Below are positions 7,810-8,681 of a stretch of 8,681 nucleotides of DNA, in pieces. Position 1 is the first letter of the stretch; each line of letters starts with the position of its first letter. The translations under genes were made by a program, and so were the position numbers. The notes under the pieces were generated by a model. The model did not search any database. It was given only the letters and a program-made list of their open reading frames with translations, and was not told the origin of the DNA. Source of the stretch: Gammaproteobacteria bacterium (GTDB taxonomy: Bacteria > Pseudomonadota > Gammaproteobacteria > Magnimaribacterales > Magnimaribacteraceae); assembly GCA_002730855.1 (NCBI GenBank), contig PCBA01000060.1:1-8681 (forward strand). Direction: 5' to 3'.

Positions 7810-8285
7810 AACGGTATTTCCTCCAAAGTTAAAGGTAAATCATCTATTAAATCTTCTCCTGATAACTGAAGTCCTGCCTGTTTCTTTTCCCAATTCTCTA
7901 AATTCCAAAGTTCAAATTTAGAGCCCATACCTATAAGAGCTACCTGTTCTTTTAATACTAAACCTGCAAAACTCCTTAAAATTTGTGGAATTAACAAATT
8001 CATTCTGTCCGTAACCTCAAATTCTGTAACAGATGCATTGCCTAATATCTTCCATTGAATAGATCTTACTTTTGGGTTTAGACCTCCTAGAGCTTCAAAT
8101 TTTGAAGAAATCTCTTGCCAGAGCTTTCCTGGATAAATCATCAAAGCAGGATATTGCGGGTCTTTCGTAATCACCATTTCTCCTTCAGAACTCTGGCGTA
8201 ACAAATCTCTATACCTAGCAGGTATAACGATCCTTCCCTTTGTATCAAGAGTAAGTGTGCTAGATCCATAGATACCTAAACTCAT
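7806..8285 (-). CDS. mraZ: MraZ, AbrB-fold autoregulator of the dcw cluster
   Basis: MraZ is a DNA-binding protein that in E. coli represses its own promoter and thus the dcw operon; it forms ring-shaped oligomers and acts on DNA repeats upstream of its gene. The 159-residue protein (E. coli 152) has two SpoVT/AbrB-like halves. The first contains LDTKGRIVIPARYR (13-26), a textbook DxKGR motif. The second keeps the flanking pattern (LGNAS 81-85, LLIPQILRSFAGL 97-109, KFELWNLENW 123-132), but its DxxGR motif is degenerate, reading EVTDRMN (90-96). The start ATG (8285-8283) is preceded by GGGGAAG, a partial ribosome-binding match, and leaves the usual short lead into the first motif. The stop overlaps the rsmH start. 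Three matching operator repeats lie 51-77 bases upstream, which supports autoregulation. Confidence 0.95.
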   Translation of the reverse strand: MSLGIYGSSTLTLDTKGRIVIPARYRDLLRQSSEGEMVITKDPQYPALMIYPGKLWQEISSKFEALGGLNPKVRSIQWKILGNASVTEFEVTDRMNLLIPQILRSFAGLVLKEQVALIGMGSKFELWNLENWEKKQAGLQLSGEDLIDDLPLTLEEIPF

Positions 8286-8335
8286 TTCTTCCCCATATAA
8301 CCTCTATAAAGAGCATATTTGTCTTACATTATGTT

Positions 8336-8362
8336 CCACTTTTACACACTTTTACACACTTT
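8336..8362 (-). promoter_or_regulatory. MraZ operator: three AAAGTG(T/G) repeats at 10-base period
   Basis: On the minus strand AAAGTGT occurs at 8362-8356 and 8352-8346, and AAAGTGG at 8342-8336, each separated by 3 bases so that the period is exactly 10, about one helical turn. No fourth copy is seen on either side. As recalled, MraZ binding sites are tandem 10-base-period repeats, TGGGN type in E. coli and AAAGTG(T/G) in Mollicutes; this array fits the second form exactly. It lies between the proposed -10 box and mraZ, inside the predicted leader from about +7, so bound MraZ would block promoter clearance or elongation. Confidence 0.85.
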
Positions 8363-8375
8363 TTTTTAAAATGCT

Positions 8376-8404
8376 AGTATAACTTCTAATTTTGTTGCAC
8401 TTAG
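8376..8404 (-). promoter_or_regulatory. Candidate sigma-70 type promoter for mraZ and the dcw operon
   Basis: The minus strand reads TATACT at 8381-8376, one mismatch from the TATAAT consensus. No convincing -35 box lies at the usual distance: a 17-base spacer gives CTAAGT at 8404-8399, a poor match to TTGACA. Transcription would start near 8369, giving a leader of roughly 84 bases with the MraZ operator just inside it. This placement matches the known mraZ promoter layout, which is the main reason for the call. The region is AT-rich, so a chance -10 match is possible. Confidence 0.5.
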
Positions 8405-8460
8405 AATTTCTATATAAAATAGATAAGAAGGTTCTAGGAAAGAAAGGCAGTTAAAAGAAG

Positions 8461-8681
8461 GGTTTGAGCTAGCCTATAAGCCGGGTTCTGTCTAGGATAA
8501 TCATTCATCTAGATCTTGTGTCGCCACAAGATTCAAGCAACCTACCCAAGCTCAGTCAGGACTGACTATAGAGCTTCTATTTGGTCTTGCTCCAGACGGG
8601 GTTTGCATAGCCATAATCAGTTGCCTGTTACGCGGTGTGCTCTTACCACACCTTTTCACCCTTACCCACATTGTAGGCGGT
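8461..8681 (-). ncRNA. rnpB: RNase P RNA, A type, 3' portion (5' part outside the window)
   Basis: RNase P RNA is the catalytic subunit that removes 5' leaders from precursor tRNAs. The minus strand holds conserved blocks in the order seen in E. coli: GGTAAGGGTGAAA just after the window edge, GGTAAGAGCACACCGCG, GGAGCAAGACCAAATAG, GGGTAGG (8547-8541), TAGATGAATGA, and ACAGAACCCGGCTTAT near the end, which contains the 3' strand of P4. The GGT at 8546-8544 corresponds to the L15 loop that pairs with the tRNA CCA end. An 8-base-pair stem ATCTTGTG/CACAAGAT closed by a GCGA tetraloop is the P18 hairpin. The layout is that of the ancestral A type. The 3' end is estimated at about 8461 by alignment with E. 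coli. The 5' half, including the GAGGAAAGUCC block, should lie just right of the window. Confidence 0.96.

Noticed and set aside
8336..8367. Repeats near mraZ as a minisatellite or CRISPR fragment.
   Set aside because: There are only three short units with 3-base gaps, in the exact place and form expected of an MraZ operator.
8402..8435. Small inverted repeats downstream of rnpB (TAGAATTTCTA and AGAA/TTCT) as a possible terminator.
   Set aside because: The stems are short and AT-rich, the second has only a two-base loop, and no T-run follows on the minus strand, so a factor-independent terminator cannot be supported.
1..8681. A defence system, mobile element or other new accessory system.
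   Set aside because: Every long stretch is explained by core division, wall-synthesis, rRNA-modification or RNase P genes. No transposase, integrase, repeat array or toxin-antitoxin pair is visible.

Overview
The window is an AT-rich stretch (roughly one third G+C by eye) carrying the first part of a bacterial division and cell-wall (dcw) cluster. All genes are on the minus strand, so transcription runs from high to low coordinates. In that direction the order is: the 3' part of the RNase P RNA gene rnpB (8681 to about 8461, 5' end outside the window), a 175-base regulatory gap, mraZ, rsmH, ftsL, a divergent ftsQ, ftsA, ftsZ, ftsI, murE, and the first 148 codons of murF, which runs off the left edge. 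No tRNA, CRISPR array, insertion sequence or plus-strand gene is supported.

The host looks like a low-GC, streamlined proteobacterium, most likely a gammaproteobacterium. FtsA and FtsZ carry proteobacterial-type signatures, the RNase P RNA is the ancestral (A) type close to that of E. coli, MurE has the meso-diaminopimelate motif, and rnpB lies directly upstream of mraZ, as in pseudomonads. Marine SAR86-like bacteria would fit the base composition and tight packing, but this is inference.

The eight full protein genes are packed with overlaps of 1-4 bases or gaps of 0-18 bases and are probably one transcription unit. The only good candidate start point is upstream of mraZ: a TATACT -10 box followed by three 10-base-spaced copies of AAAGTG(T/G), which is the expected operator of MraZ, the cluster's own autoregulator. 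RsmH modifies 16S rRNA. FtsL, FtsQ and FtsI are envelope-side divisome proteins. FtsA and FtsZ form the cytoplasmic ring. MurE and MurF make the peptidoglycan precursor that FtsI cross-links at the septum.

This is a familiar core system rather than a new one. Three points are unusual. The ftsQ-ftsA-ftsZ block sits between ftsL and ftsI instead of at the far end of the cluster. The FtsQ-like protein begins with what looks like a lipoprotein signal (LIGC) instead of a cytoplasmic tail and transmembrane anchor. The last three genes (ftsI, murE, murF) have weak or no Shine-Dalgarno sequences, whereas rsmH to ftsZ have clear ones.
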